Assembly: GCA_017656235.1 (NCBI GenBank)
Contig: JACDOF010000001.1
Span: 682,001 to 746,000 of the forward strand
Length of the DNA stretch: 64,000 nt
Direction: 5' to 3'
Source: Brevibacillus sp.
GTDB taxonomy: Bacteria; Bacillota; Bacilli; Brevibacillales; Brevibacillaceae
In this document: in pieces, positions 1-8,983 of the stretch
How the letters are laid out: every line of letters starts with the position of its first letter
How positions within the stretch are numbered: position 1 is the stretch's first letter
The notes under the pieces: generated by a model
What the model saw: only the letters and a program-made list of their open reading frames with translations
Told to the model about the DNA's origin: nothing
The model's database searches: none
Position numbers and translations under genes: made by a program

Positions 1-2
1 GG

Positions 3-179
3 GGAGGACAGATCGTCTACGCTGTGGCGATCGCCATGGTTGATGCTGCCCTGCGTGTCTTACAGTTCGCCCATCCACAGTTCTACGCTGTTTTTCTGGT
101 CTCGCTGCTCGTCGTCATTCCCTACCGGTGGTGGGCGTCACGCAGGATAGAACAGCGAACCGGACCACAAGCAGGATGA
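3..179 (+). CDS. C-terminal end of a membrane protein, 5' end outside window
   Basis: An open frame enters from the left edge and stops at 177-179, leaving 58 visible residues. They form two hydrophobic stretches (roughly visible residues 4-20 and 27-45) followed by a basic tail (WWASRRIEQR), as expected for the last two membrane helices of an integral membrane protein. The next gene begins 11 bases after the stop, so the two are probably co-transcribed. Function cannot be read from this piece. Because DUF1702 and UnbV-type genes follow, and the enediyne protein UnbU is a membrane protein found with them, an UnbU-like identity is possible, but that is context-based inference only. Confidence 0.55.
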   Translation, partial: GGQIVYAVAIAMVDAALRVLQFAHPQFYAVFLVSLLVVIPYRWWASRRIEQRTGPQAG

Positions 180-190
180 GGAGGAAGAGG

Positions 191-1090
191 ATGAACGCGT
201 TGATCGTGACAGGTATGCAGGTATTAACCTCGGTTGGCTTTGGGACAGAGCAGCTTCCGGAGCTGAAACAACTGTCTGCATTGGATGGAACCACGATTCC
301 CGATCTATCCCCGCGGGAATTCGGATTCAAGGGATTAAACCGGGTTTCCAGGGCGTCCCGGCTTAGCTGTATGACCATTGGCCAGGCATTGGGGATATCT
401 GGCCAGCGAAGGACGGACGGCAAGGCAGAAGGTGAGCATCGGACTGGGCTTTTGGTCGGCACCAACTACTCCAATCTGGACGCAATTGCTGATTTATACC
501 GTGAATCGCAGGAATTCGGTGTGCAGAAGGTGAATCCGGGAATCTTTCCGGAAACTGTGCTAAATGGCATTGGGGGTCATGCCGCTATCTACTTCGGGCT
601 GTCAGGGGTAAACGTCACGGTTTCCAACGGCGCGGGAACAGGCGTGAAGACGCTCGACTATGCCTGTTCGCTGCTCCGGGACAAGCTGCTGACGCGAGTT
701 GTCGCAACCATCGTGAATCTGCATCCGCCAGCCGTTTTCAGCGCCGCCATTCTGGACTCACGTCCCACCTGTGAGTCTGTTGTGGCACTCGTCCTGGAAC
801 GAGAATCGGGCCAGTCCGCTCATCGTTTGGCCAACATTGATGTACGTCTTGCTGCAAAAGGAGATGCGGAAGGAGCGCTGGAAGTCGCCGCGGAGCATGC
901 CTCTTTAGCGGTAGCGGTCGCTCTTCGCGATTTGATCACAGGAGAGCAGAGCGGTTATCGACTGTGCATTCCGTGCGGTGCAGAGGGAGATTACGTGATT
1001 GCCCTGGAGTCCGCGTCAGAACCGGTCTCCGCCGACGGGGACGGGTTGGGCGAGAGCGATCGGCAAATCCGGGAAATGGAGTTGAGCTGA
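191..1090 (+). CDS. Short ketosynthase-like protein without catalytic Cys (chain-length-factor-like)
   Basis: 299 residues resembling the beta-ketoacyl synthase fold: an N-terminal VTGMQVLTSVGFG strand, NPGIFPETVLNGIGGHAA before the nucleophile elbow, then VSNGAGTGVKTL. Aligned with the next gene (NNACATGL), the catalytic Cys is Ala at about residue 148, and the two catalytic His motifs are missing because the C-terminal lobe is much shortened. Type II polyketide systems pair an active ketosynthase with a Cys-less chain length factor, so a heterodimer with the downstream protein is likely (inference). Start chosen at ATG 191 behind GAGGAGGAAGAGG. The stop overlaps the next start by one base. 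Confidence 0.75.
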   Translation: MNALIVTGMQVLTSVGFGTEQLPELKQLSALDGTTIPDLSPREFGFKGLNRVSRASRLSCMTIGQALGISGQRRTDGKAEGEHRTGLLVGTNYSNLDAIADLYRESQEFGVQKVNPGIFPETVLNGIGGHAAIYFGLSGVNVTVSNGAGTGVKTLDYACSLLRDKLLTRVVATIVNLHPPAVFSAAILDSRPTCESVVALVLERESGQSAHRLANIDVRLAAKGDAEGALEVAAEHASLAVAVALRDLITGEQSGYRLCIPCGAEGDYVIALESASEPVSADGDGLGESDRQIREMELS

Positions 1091-2361
1091 TGAAACGTAC
1101 GGACGTCTATGTAACCGGCACCAGCATGCTCTGTTCGCTAGGCATCGGCAATCAAACGGTTTGGGAAGGGATTCTTTCAAGAAGGGAGTCGCGTGCGGAG
1201 CGCACGTATCAGCTGCGCGACGGGCAAAGACTACGTTACCCGGTCTTTCCGATGGAAACGCTTGATGCGCGGGACTGGGTTGATCGACAGACGCACGACT
1301 GGCTTCAGGACATGGGTCTCGCCCAGGATGCCGACTTCGTCTATCTCCTGGCGGCTGCCCGCCTTGCCCTTGATGAGGCTTGTTTATCCATCGAATCCGA
1401 TCAGGCGGTGGCGCTGGTGATTGGCCATGAGAATGCGGGAGTCGTACCGCTGATGGACCGGCTCCTGGCCGATCCTTACCTGGAGGGCGGCCCCAACGGA
1501 GCATCTGATGCGTTAACCTCGTATCGGCGGCATCAGAACGCGTTCTTTCATGTACAGACGTTTACCTACCTGTTTCATCTGGCCAAGGCACTGCACGTGA
1601 ATGGTCCAGCCTATATTGTCAACAACGCATGTGCGACCGGTCTCTATGCCTTGGAGCAGGGCCGGCAGTTGATTCTCACGGGTCACGCTGATGCGGCGGT
1701 GGTCGTTTGCTCCGACTACGCGCATGTGACGGAACACCTTTGGCTCGGGCAAAAAGGGTTGATCTCCCCGACCGCAGAATTGCGGCCGTTTGACCGCAGG
1801 CGAAACGGTTCGCTGCTGGGGGATGGCGCCTCTGCTTTCGTTCTGGAATCTGCCGATCATTGTCGCAAACGAAGGAAGAAACCGGTTTGCCGTTATGCAG
1901 GCAGCCGCTTCCGTCAGGATCACTGGCAGATCACGCTGCCCGATGTGTCGGCTCACTCCTTTTCCAGGTCGATTGTGGATGCGATCAGAGGCGTGAACGG
2001 CGACCAATTGCCGGATCTGCTGATCCCACACGGGACAGGCAGTCCTTTATGGGATCACTACGAGGCGGTAGAGATCAAACGCGCCTTCGCCGAATTGTCC
2101 CGTGAGATCCCTCCCGTTACCGCCTTCAAGTCATCCGTCGGCCACACCCTGGGTGCCTGCAGCCTGTTGGAGTCGGCTCTGGCCGTCCACTGCCTCATTC
2201 ATGACCTCATTCCGCCGCTTGTGGGGTATGGGGAAGCCGATCCCAAAGCTGGTCTTCCCATCATCACCTCGTTTGTGGAGAGAAGGCTTCACTCGGTGAT
2301 GAAAGCCGTCTCCGCGTACGGCGGGTTTCATGCGGCTGCATTGTTTACACGGTGTGAATAA
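1090..2361 (+). CDS. Beta-ketoacyl-ACP synthase (FabF-like, catalytically complete)
   Basis: 423 residues with the full condensing-enzyme triad: Cys181 in NNACATGL, His314 in IPHGTGSP and His352 in KSSVGHTLGA, with Lys347 just before it. It should perform decarboxylative Claisen condensation of malonyl-ACP with an acyl chain in the cytoplasm. The length is normal for FabF/KS-alpha. It begins inside the stop codon of the Cys-less partner and is followed by ketoreductase and ACP genes, so it belongs to a stand-alone elongation set in a biosynthetic cluster rather than to housekeeping fatty acid synthesis (inference from context). Confidence 0.9.
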   Translation: MKRTDVYVTGTSMLCSLGIGNQTVWEGILSRRESRAERTYQLRDGQRLRYPVFPMETLDARDWVDRQTHDWLQDMGLAQDADFVYLLAAARLALDEACLSIESDQAVALVIGHENAGVVPLMDRLLADPYLEGGPNGASDALTSYRRHQNAFFHVQTFTYLFHLAKALHVNGPAYIVNNACATGLYALEQGRQLILTGHADAAVVVCSDYAHVTEHLWLGQKGLISPTAELRPFDRRRNGSLLGDGASAFVLESADHCRKRRKKPVCRYAGSRFRQDHWQITLPDVSAHSFSRSIVDAIRGVNGDQLPDLLIPHGTGSPLWDHYEAVEIKRAFAELSREIPPVTAFKSSVGHTLGACSLLESALAVHCLIHDLIPPLVGYGEADPKAGLPIITSFVERRLHSVMKAVSAYGGFHAAALFTRCE

Positions 2362-2374
2362 GAAGGGAGGGACC

Positions 2375-3121
2375 ATTATCACACAATTGGATTTTCGCGG
2401 CAAGCGGATACTTGTGACCGGCGGTTCGCGCGGAATTGGACGGGCCTGTGTCAAGCAATTGGCCAAGTCCGGAGCAGACGTGATCTTTACGTTTGCGAGC
2501 AACGAGGAAGCGGCCCAAACACTGGTGCAGGAGTGTGACAAGCTGGCGGGGCGGGTCAGTGCCGTTCGCGCAGACTTCTGTTCCCCGCATGAGGTGGAGA
2601 CACTGCTTGATGGCGTGCTGGCCGGTCAAAAAATCGACGGACTCGTCAACAATGCCGGCTTGGTCAGGGATGCGCCGGTCTATCGGATGAGCCAGGCGGA
2701 GTGGGACGAAGTGCTGCAGGTGAACCTGCACGCGCTGTTTGCCGTCATCCGGCGCCTGATCCGGCCGCTCTCTCTCGTCAGAGGGAGCATTGTCAATGTT
2801 GCATCCGTAGCGGGCTTGCTTGGGACCGCCGGACAAGTCAACTACGCCGCATCTAAGGCAGGCGTCATCGGCCTGACCCGCTCTTTGGCGAGAGAAGTTG
2901 GACCGCTTGGTGTCCGCGTGAATGCTGTGGCACCCGGTTATGTGGAAACGGACATCCTCGCTGCCATCCCTGCTCAGAAACGGGCCGCGCTTAAAAACGG
3001 CATTGCGCTCAGGCGCATTGGCCAACCGGATGAGATTGCCAGTACGATCCTGTTTTTGCTCTCCGATCAAGCCTCCTATATAACCGGGCAGGTGATGGTC
3101 GTTGACGGCGGGTTAACGTAA
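2375..3121 (+). CDS. 3-oxoacyl-ACP reductase (FabG-like SDR)
   Basis: Classical short-chain dehydrogenase: TGGSRGIG cofactor loop near the N-terminus, VNNAG, a catalytic Ser in NVASVAG, then Tyr157 and Lys161 in NYAASK, ending with the FabG-type YITGQVMVVDGG. It should reduce the 3-keto group made by the preceding ketosynthase, using NADPH. Start is uncertain: an ATG at 2330 lies inside the upstream gene, with a weak ribosome site, and adds a non-conserved tail. AAGGGAGG at 2363-2370 instead points to a non-canonical ATT at 2375 (or ATC 2378, TTG 2387), which gives the usual FabG N-terminus. Confidence 0.85.
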   Translation: MITQLDFRGKRILVTGGSRGIGRACVKQLAKSGADVIFTFASNEEAAQTLVQECDKLAGRVSAVRADFCSPHEVETLLDGVLAGQKIDGLVNNAGLVRDAPVYRMSQAEWDEVLQVNLHALFAVIRRLIRPLSLVRGSIVNVASVAGLLGTAGQVNYAASKAGVIGLTRSLAREVGPLGVRVNAVAPGYVETDILAAIPAQKRAALKNGIALRRIGQPDEIASTILFLLSDQASYITGQVMVVDGGLT

Positions 3122-3147
3122 ATCTGGAACAAAGGAGTGCTCAGCCA

Positions 3148-3393
3148 ATGAATCTTGACATCCAACAGGTAACGCGAAGCCTTCTTGACATGATCGGCGA
3201 TCTGACGGAAGCCGAGCTTGACGAGGCAGCGCTGGATGAATCATTTGTAGATCTTGGCGTCGATTCACTGATGGCGCTGCAGCTTGCCGTCCATCTGGAG
3301 CGGGAGTATGGTGTGCGCCTCTCCGAGGAGGAGCTGGCCCAGATGCAAAATCTGCGCGATATCTTGCGGGTAATCAATGAGCGGGAGACATAA
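3148..3393 (+). CDS. Acyl carrier protein
   Basis: 81 residues, acidic, with the phosphopantetheine attachment motif GVDSLMAL (Ser40) at the start of helix II and the usual helix pattern (LAVHLEREYGVRL). It should carry acyl intermediates for the adjacent ketosynthase pair and ketoreductase. The ribosome site AAAGGAG lies a suitable distance upstream. The 3' end overlaps the DUF1702 gene by 17 bases, indicating translational coupling. It is the first of four carrier domains in the cluster. Confidence 0.9.
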   Translation: MNLDIQQVTRSLLDMIGDLTEAELDEAALDESFVDLGVDSLMALQLAVHLEREYGVRLSEEELAQMQNLRDILRVINERET

Positions 3394-4363
3394 GCGCTTC
3401 CTCAGCGAGCTGCTGCTGCGGCTGCTGCGACGGAATCCCGCCCGTTACGAACGTCAGCTGCTGCAGGCCGACGGCCGTTCGTTCTATCAAGAGCGGTTTC
3501 GCCACGTGCTGCATGCTTTCTTTACCGGATACAACACAGGGCTTCGTGCTGAACTGTGCCCGGATGAGATTCGGGCCAGTCTGGACGGTCGCTTCGCTCC
3601 TTTTTATCGCGGTTTTGCCTATGAGGGGTTGGGGATGGGCCTGGCGGCGCGGGGAGAAATCATTACGAGCGGCAAGTTTACCTTTGAGCGGGACATCCGC
3701 ATGATTGACCCCGGTTACATCTACCAGTATTACGTCGGACTGGGCTGGTGGCTGCACACATGCTATGGTTGTCGTCCCAGGTGTTACCGGCCGCGCGTCT
3801 CCAGGCTTCATCCACACTACGCCTTGATTGTTTACGATGGTGTCGGATTTAAAACAGGGCTGTTTCACGGTGCCGATCCTGACCTGGCCATTTCCCGCTT
3901 TTCCCGCTTTTCTCCTGACGAGCAGCGCGTTTGCTGGCAGGGATACGGCCGAAGCATCTGGTTTGTCAACCAGTTTGACATCGAGCGGGCAGTAGCGGCG
4001 GCAAACCGGCTGCCGCTTCATGTTCTGGCAGATGTTTACAGCGGGGTGGGGTTGGCCGTGGCATACAGCACGTTTGATTATCCGGACTGGGCGGTCAATG
4101 TGCGCAGTTTGCTGCCTTCACCACTCCAGCCCGCGTTTGACCAGGGGCTGGCATTCGGTTGGGAAACGCGGCGGCTGCAAAATCATCCTTACTACCGGGA
4201 GGTGATTGCTGGGTACCCGGACGGACTCGCCGAACGGGTCGAGCACATGGTGTCCGCCGTTCACACGGCCAGCCGCCGGGTAAGTGCAATCACGGTAAGT
4301 GAGTTGTTTTACAGTCGCTGGATCGAGGAAACAAGACGGCTGTTAGCCAATCGGGAGGAGTGA
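3377..4363 (+). CDS. DUF1702 family protein (enediyne-cluster-associated)
   Basis: 328 residues matching the remembered conserved blocks of DUF1702: FYRGFAYEGLGMGLA, YYVGLGWWLH, YALIVYDGVGF, GYGRSIWFV and YSGVGLAVAYS. The biochemical function is not known to me; members are found mainly in enediyne and related polyketide clusters, often next to UnbV-type proteins, as here. No signal peptide or membrane segment is evident, though the N-terminus is rich in Leu and Arg. It overlaps the ACP gene and ends four bases into the next frame's GTG option. The family call is from pattern recognition and was not searched. Confidence 0.8.
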   Translation: MSGRHKRFLSELLLRLLRRNPARYERQLLQADGRSFYQERFRHVLHAFFTGYNTGLRAELCPDEIRASLDGRFAPFYRGFAYEGLGMGLAARGEIITSGKFTFERDIRMIDPGYIYQYYVGLGWWLHTCYGCRPRCYRPRVSRLHPHYALIVYDGVGFKTGLFHGADPDLAISRFSRFSPDEQRVCWQGYGRSIWFVNQFDIERAVAAANRLPLHVLADVYSGVGLAVAYSTFDYPDWAVNVRSLLPSPLQPAFDQGLAFGWETRRLQNHPYYREVIAGYPDGLAERVEHMVSAVHTASRRVSAITVSELFYSRWIEETRRLLANREE

Positions 4364-4371
4364 GGGGAGAG

Positions 4372-6135
4372 ATGCGCGTGAGAAAGTTGACATGCGGGCT
4401 GTTGACACTGCTGCTTGCGTCAGCCGCGGTGGGCTGTCAGGGCCTGTCGGGAGAAGGTAAGAAAGAATACGGGTTCTCCTTCAGGGAGATCAGCGAGGAG
4501 GCCGGCATCACCTTTGTCCACGAGAAGGCACAGTTTGACCGCAAGGTGGACAACATCATGCCGTGGCTTGTCTCGACTGGAGCAGGAGTGGCTGTCGGCG
4601 ACTACAACGGGGACGGCTGGATGGATCTCTATTTTGTCAATTCACGCAAAGGGAGCAAGAATGCATTGTTTCAAAACAATGGCGACGGCACCTTTACGGA
4701 CGTGGCAGACCAGCTTGGTCTGGCTGACATCAATCACGACGGCATCTCCGAAACCGCGGTCTGGTTCGATTTTGACAACTCCGGTTACCCCAGCCTGTTC
4801 GTCGGAGCCTGGGGCAGGAGCAAACTGTTCAAAAACAACGGCGACGGGACCTTTACCGATATCACCGACCAGGCAGGGGTGGGCTACAAAGGGTACGTGT
4901 CCAAAGCGATTACACTTGATTACAACCGCGACGGGTATCTGGACCTCTACCTGGGCAACTACTTCCATGAGCGCAACGATCTCTGGAACCTGACCACGAC
5001 CAAGATCATGCACGACGACTTTGAACGTGCCCGCAACGGCGGCCCCAACGTGCTCTACCGCAACAACGGCGACGGGACCTTTACCGATGTCTCCAAAGAG
5101 CTGAACGTGGACGACACCGGATGGACGCTGGCAACCGGATCGGCAGACATCAACAATGACGGCTGGCCCGACATTTACAATGCCAACGACTTTGGACCGG
5201 ATGTGCTTTATCTGAACCAGGAAGGCAAAGGATTTACCACCGTGGTTCAGCACGCCGGTATCGGCGATGACACGTTCAAAGGGATGAATGTTGATTTCGC
5301 CGACTTGTTTCACGACGGAAACCTGGCTTTCTACATCAGCAACGTCAGCAAGCGGCGCTACATCCTGGAAGGTAACCAGCTATGGCACCAGGACGCCAAC
5401 GGGACGTTTGTCGATCGGGCGGAAAAACTGGGCATCAACATCGCCGGTTTCAGTTGGGGAGCAAAGTTTTTCGATGCGGACAACAGCGGCAACTTCAGCC
5501 TGATGGTGACGAACGGTTTCATTTCCGCCAGCAAGGAACGCGATTACTGGTTTGATCTTGGTACGTTGGCGACCACGCCGGGTGACGTGATCGAAGATGC
5601 CCGCAACTGGCCGACATTTGGCGACAAAAGTTTGTCCGGTTACGAGCAAAAGCATTTGTTCTACAACGACGGATCGGGCGGAACCTTTCCCGACATTGCC
5701 CAGGATGTAGGGATAACCTTTTTGGAAGACAGCCGTGGCGTTGCCGCCGTCGATCTGTTTAACCGGGGCGTACTTGATCTGGTTTTCGCCAATCAGGGGG
5801 GAGCGGCACGGGTGTACCGCAACGAGCCGAAAACCGGCAACAACTGGATCAAGCTGAAACTGGAGGGAACCACCCCCAGCAACCGGGATGCGGTCGGAAC
5901 ACGGGTCATCTTCGAAGTGAATGGCATCCGTACGATCATGGAGCGGGATGGCGGAAACAGTCATGGCGCGCAGAGCGACCCACGTCTCCACTTTGGGTTG
6001 GGTACCGCCGAAAAGGTGGACAAGCTGACCATACGCTGGCCCAGTGGACGAGTGGAAGAATTCCACAACGTTCCTGCAAACCAGGTATTGGAGTTAAAGG
6101 AAAAGGCAGCGCCAATCACCACAAGTAAGCAGTAA
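4372..6135 (+). CDS. FG-GAP/VCBS repeat lipoprotein with C-terminal ASPIC/UnbV domain
   Basis: About 587 residues. The N-terminus is a lipoprotein signal peptide (basic start, leucine run, lipobox AVGC), so the protein should be exported and lipid-anchored. The body carries repeated calcium-binding loops of a beta-propeller (DYNGDGWMDLYF, DFDNSGYPSLF, DYNRDGYLDLYL, DINNDGWPDIY). The last 100 residues match the ASPIC/UnbV domain (WIKLKLEG, DAVGTRV, LHFGLG, IRWPSG). UnbV proteins accompany DUF1702 in enediyne clusters; their role is not established. Start options are GTG 4360, ATG 4372 and GTG 4378; ATG 4372 was chosen for its position behind the purine-rich stretch. Confidence 0.87.
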   Translation: MRVRKLTCGLLTLLLASAAVGCQGLSGEGKKEYGFSFREISEEAGITFVHEKAQFDRKVDNIMPWLVSTGAGVAVGDYNGDGWMDLYFVNSRKGSKNALFQNNGDGTFTDVADQLGLADINHDGISETAVWFDFDNSGYPSLFVGAWGRSKLFKNNGDGTFTDITDQAGVGYKGYVSKAITLDYNRDGYLDLYLGNYFHERNDLWNLTTTKIMHDDFERARNGGPNVLYRNNGDGTFTDVSKELNVDDTGWTLATGSADINNDGWPDIYNANDFGPDVLYLNQEGKGFTTVVQHAGIGDDTFKGMNVDFADLFHDGNLAFYISNVSKRRYILEGNQLWHQDANGTFVDRAEKLGINIAGFSWGAKFFDADNSGNFSLMVTNGFISASKERDYWFDLGTLATTPGDVIEDARNWPTFGDKSLSGYEQKHLFYNDGSGGTFPDIAQDVGITFLEDSRGVAAVDLFNRGVLDLVFANQGGAARVYRNEPKTGNNWIKLKLEGTTPSNRDAVGTRVIFEVNGIRTIMERDGGNSHGAQSDPRLHFGLGTAEKVDKLTIRWPSGRVEEFHNVPANQVLELKEKAAPITTSKQ

Positions 6136-6162
6136 GGAAAAGAGGTTGGAGGAGGGAAGCGG

Positions 6163-7662
6163 ATGGGGTGGATCACCAACCTGCTGGCGAAGGCGGACCA
6201 GCGGAAACAGGCGATTGTCGACGGTAGGAACTCTCTGACCTACGGCCAACTATGCGAGCAGCTCCTATGCTTCCGAAGGCGCCTGGTTGGTGCTGGCATC
6301 GGCAATGCCCGCGCGGTGGGATTGGCTGTCGAGCAGTCCTTGCCCGCGGTGGTACTGTTCCTGGCCATGCTTGACTTGAAACTTCCGCTGCTGCCGTATG
6401 ACCCGTCGTTGACGGCATATGAGCGCGAACGAATCAGTCGGCTGGCCGGCGTTGACCTTTGGGTTACTCCAACTGAAGCGGAAAGTTCAGCGAACGCAGC
6501 CGGCTTTCCTGCGGCAAAAGAAAAGGGGAGCAGGTTGCAGGGGGACTCAGCCGCCGGCAGGGCGGTCGATGGAAACGGGATGCATGCCGCGGCAGCTGAG
6601 CGGGATCTGACGTACAGCCAGATTGCCTCCGCCCGCACGGAGTCGGGCAGACCGGTTCGCCAGGTTGAGCATCTGCTGCTGCTTACTTCGGGGACGAGCG
6701 GCCCGATGAAGGCGGCTCGCATACCTTACGCGTCTCTGCTTAGGGGAGCGCACAAATACGTGCGTTGGTTTCGGCTGACCAGCCTGGACAAGGGGCTGGC
6801 CGCCGTTCCGCTTTATCACAGTTACGGGCTGATCGGTGCCCTGATTGGCATGCTGGCCGCGGGCGGCACACTTTTCCTCTGTCCCCATCCGACCGCGCGG
6901 CGGATCGCCGAGAAGGTGGCGAAGGACGGCATCAGCGTGCTGTTCGGCGTGCCCCAGCAGTACGACTGGCTAAGCCAATCGGAGATGATCACCCCTGACA
7001 TGCTCAGCTCGCTCGCCGTTTGTATTTGCTCGGGCGGCACCCTGAACGAGCGGGTGGCTGACGCGTTCTACGCCAAGTTCCAGCGGCGCGTGCTGCAGGT
7101 ATACGGCAGTACCGAGACCGGGGCAGTAGCCGCGCAGCATCCGGTGATTGTCGAGGGGACCGGCGCTGTCGGGTTTCTTATGCCCGGCGTAGACGTAAGT
7201 GTGACCAACGACGGCAGACTGGCGGTTGATAGCGATACACTGTTTGCCGGTTATGTGGGGGAAGGGCAGCCGGACCAACGCCTCGACTGCTTTATTACCG
7301 GAGATCGCGGAACGGTGCGGGACAGGCGAGTCTATCTGACGGGAAGAGTAAGTCCGTTTATCAATCTGGCCGGTCGCAAGGTTGATCCCCATGAACTCCG
7401 TGAGGTTTTGATCGCACACCCAGCGATTGCGGATGCTTTGGTGACGGGCGTTCCCGATTCGCTGTCCGGGGAAAGGATTGTCGTATACCTGACGACTCAT
7501 CATCCCTTAAAGACAGAGGAAGTCATACGGTACATGCAAAAGCATGTGGCCTCATACAAGATTCCGCAAGAAATCCACATGGTGGACGAACTTCCTGTCA
7601 GTTGGAAGAAGCGATTGGAACAGGACTGTTGGGAAGATGGGAGGGAATATGGGAAACGGTAG
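6163..7662 (+). CDS. AMP-forming acyl/amino acid ligase
   Basis: 499 residues of the ANL superfamily. Visible core motifs are the ATP loop LLTSGTSGPMKAAR, the A5-type QVYGSTETG, ITGDRG, and GRKVDPHELREVL near the hinge. The C-terminal Lys loop is PVSWKKRL, less regular than the common TxxGK. A variable Ala/Glu-rich insertion (about residues 105-150) separates the N-terminal part from the ATP loop. It should activate a carboxylate as adenylate and load it on CoA or a carrier protein; the substrate cannot be inferred. There is no fused carrier domain. The 3' end overlaps the sugar dehydrogenase gene by 14 bases. Confidence 0.85.
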   Translation: MGWITNLLAKADQRKQAIVDGRNSLTYGQLCEQLLCFRRRLVGAGIGNARAVGLAVEQSLPAVVLFLAMLDLKLPLLPYDPSLTAYERERISRLAGVDLWVTPTEAESSANAAGFPAAKEKGSRLQGDSAAGRAVDGNGMHAAAAERDLTYSQIASARTESGRPVRQVEHLLLLTSGTSGPMKAARIPYASLLRGAHKYVRWFRLTSLDKGLAAVPLYHSYGLIGALIGMLAAGGTLFLCPHPTARRIAEKVAKDGISVLFGVPQQYDWLSQSEMITPDMLSSLAVCICSGGTLNERVADAFYAKFQRRVLQVYGSTETGAVAAQHPVIVEGTGAVGFLMPGVDVSVTNDGRLAVDSDTLFAGYVGEGQPDQRLDCFITGDRGTVRDRRVYLTGRVSPFINLAGRKVDPHELREVLIAHPAIADALVTGVPDSLSGERIVVYLTTHHPLKTEEVIRYMQKHVASYKIPQEIHMVDELPVSWKKRLEQDCWEDGREYGKR

Positions 7663-8983
7663 CATTCGCGAGGTTTGCATTGTCGGCATGGGGTATGTGG
7701 GGCTTACCTTGGCCGCCGCTTTTTTGTCAAAAGGGGTACAGGTGCACGGAATTGAGCTGAATGAGAGTGTGCGAAGAAGGCTGAATAACGGAGAGATTCA
7801 CCTGCTGGAACCGGGAGTGGCCGAGATCGTCCGTTCGTCGGTCTCCGATCCGGCCAGGTTGTCTCTTCGCGTCTCAGCAGAGTGGCCCCACCGTGTCAAT
7901 ACGGTGGTTATCTGTGTCGGCACCCCGTATGACCGAAAGCGGGAAGAACCGCGACTGGAGGCGCTGACGCAGGCAGTGGAAGCGGCTGCCCAGCGGATCA
8001 CGGATGACGGCCTGTTGGTGATCAGAAGCACCGTTCCGGTGGGAACAACCCGTTCGGTGGTGCTGCCCATACTTGCCCGATACGGGGTGCAACCGCATCT
8101 CGCGGTAGCACCGGAGCGGACCATCCAGGGAAAAGCGCTGGAGGAACTGATGGCTCTGCCGCAGGTGATCGGAACCGATGACTCGTCTGACCTGATCAAA
8201 GCGAAGGAACTGTTTTCGCTGCTCGGACCCGAAATCGTACCCGTCTCTTCGTACGAGGCGGCTGAATTGATCAAACTGGTTTGCAATGCCTATACCGACG
8301 TTCGCTACGGATTCGGAAATGAAGTGGCACTATTGGCCTCAGGATTTGGCCTTGATGCTCACGAGATCATTGCTGCAGCCAATCATAACTACCCAAGACC
8401 AGCAATTGCCCGTCCAGGGTATGTCGGTGGTTCGTGCCTCACCAAGGATCCGTACCACCTGATGCATGCGGCCCAACACTCGGCAAATAAACCCTGTTTA
8501 ATTGCTGCCGCCCGTACCGTGAACGAGTCGCTGCCTGATGCAATCCTTAACCAGATTGAACAGGCGCTGATAGCAATGGATCGGCGCTGGCCGGAGTTGA
8601 CCGTCACCCTGTCCGGCCTCGCGTACAAAGGGGAACCGGAAACGGATGACCTGCGCGGCAGCATGCTATGGGAGCTTTTGCCCCGATTGAAGGCGCGCGG
8701 CGTGCGGAACATCATGGGGCATGACTTCGTGTTGGACGATGATGTGATACGCGCTCAGGGATTGGTCCCGGCTGCACTGGAGGATGCTTTGTCGTCTGAC
8801 CTCATCATGATCATGAACGACCACCGCCGTTACCAAACGTTCCCAATAGAGGAGAAGCTGCCGAAAGCCGGGCAGGGACGCTTGATCTACGATGTGTGGG
8901 GCGTGTACAAACATCGGCTCGCGCTCTTTGGCAAAGGGGGAGAAACGGCGATTCGCTACATGGGGGTGGGTTTTGGTGGATAA
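7649..8983 (+). CDS. UDP-sugar 6-dehydrogenase (UDP-glucose/UDP-ManNAc dehydrogenase family)
   Basis: 444 residues. N-terminal NAD-binding GMGYVGL, central dimer domain and the catalytic thiol Cys263 in GYVGGSCLTKDP, with a conserved Lys and Asp following. The family oxidises C6 of a UDP-sugar twice to the uronic acid using NAD. The start is ATG 7649, behind GGGAGGG. Context (a GalU gene in the cluster, a decarboxylase-like SDR directly downstream, and an aminotransferase) favours UDP-glucose to UDP-glucuronate, but the family also includes ManNAc and GalNAc enzymes, so the substrate is inferred. Confidence 0.88.
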   Translation: MGNGSIREVCIVGMGYVGLTLAAAFLSKGVQVHGIELNESVRRRLNNGEIHLLEPGVAEIVRSSVSDPARLSLRVSAEWPHRVNTVVICVGTPYDRKREEPRLEALTQAVEAAAQRITDDGLLVIRSTVPVGTTRSVVLPILARYGVQPHLAVAPERTIQGKALEELMALPQVIGTDDSSDLIKAKELFSLLGPEIVPVSSYEAAELIKLVCNAYTDVRYGFGNEVALLASGFGLDAHEIIAAANHNYPRPAIARPGYVGGSCLTKDPYHLMHAAQHSANKPCLIAAARTVNESLPDAILNQIEQALIAMDRRWPELTVTLSGLAYKGEPETDDLRGSMLWELLPRLKARGVRNIMGHDFVLDDDVIRAQGLVPAALEDALSSDLIMIMNDHRRYQTFPIEEKLPKAGQGRLIYDVWGVYKHRLALFGKGGETAIRYMGVGFGG

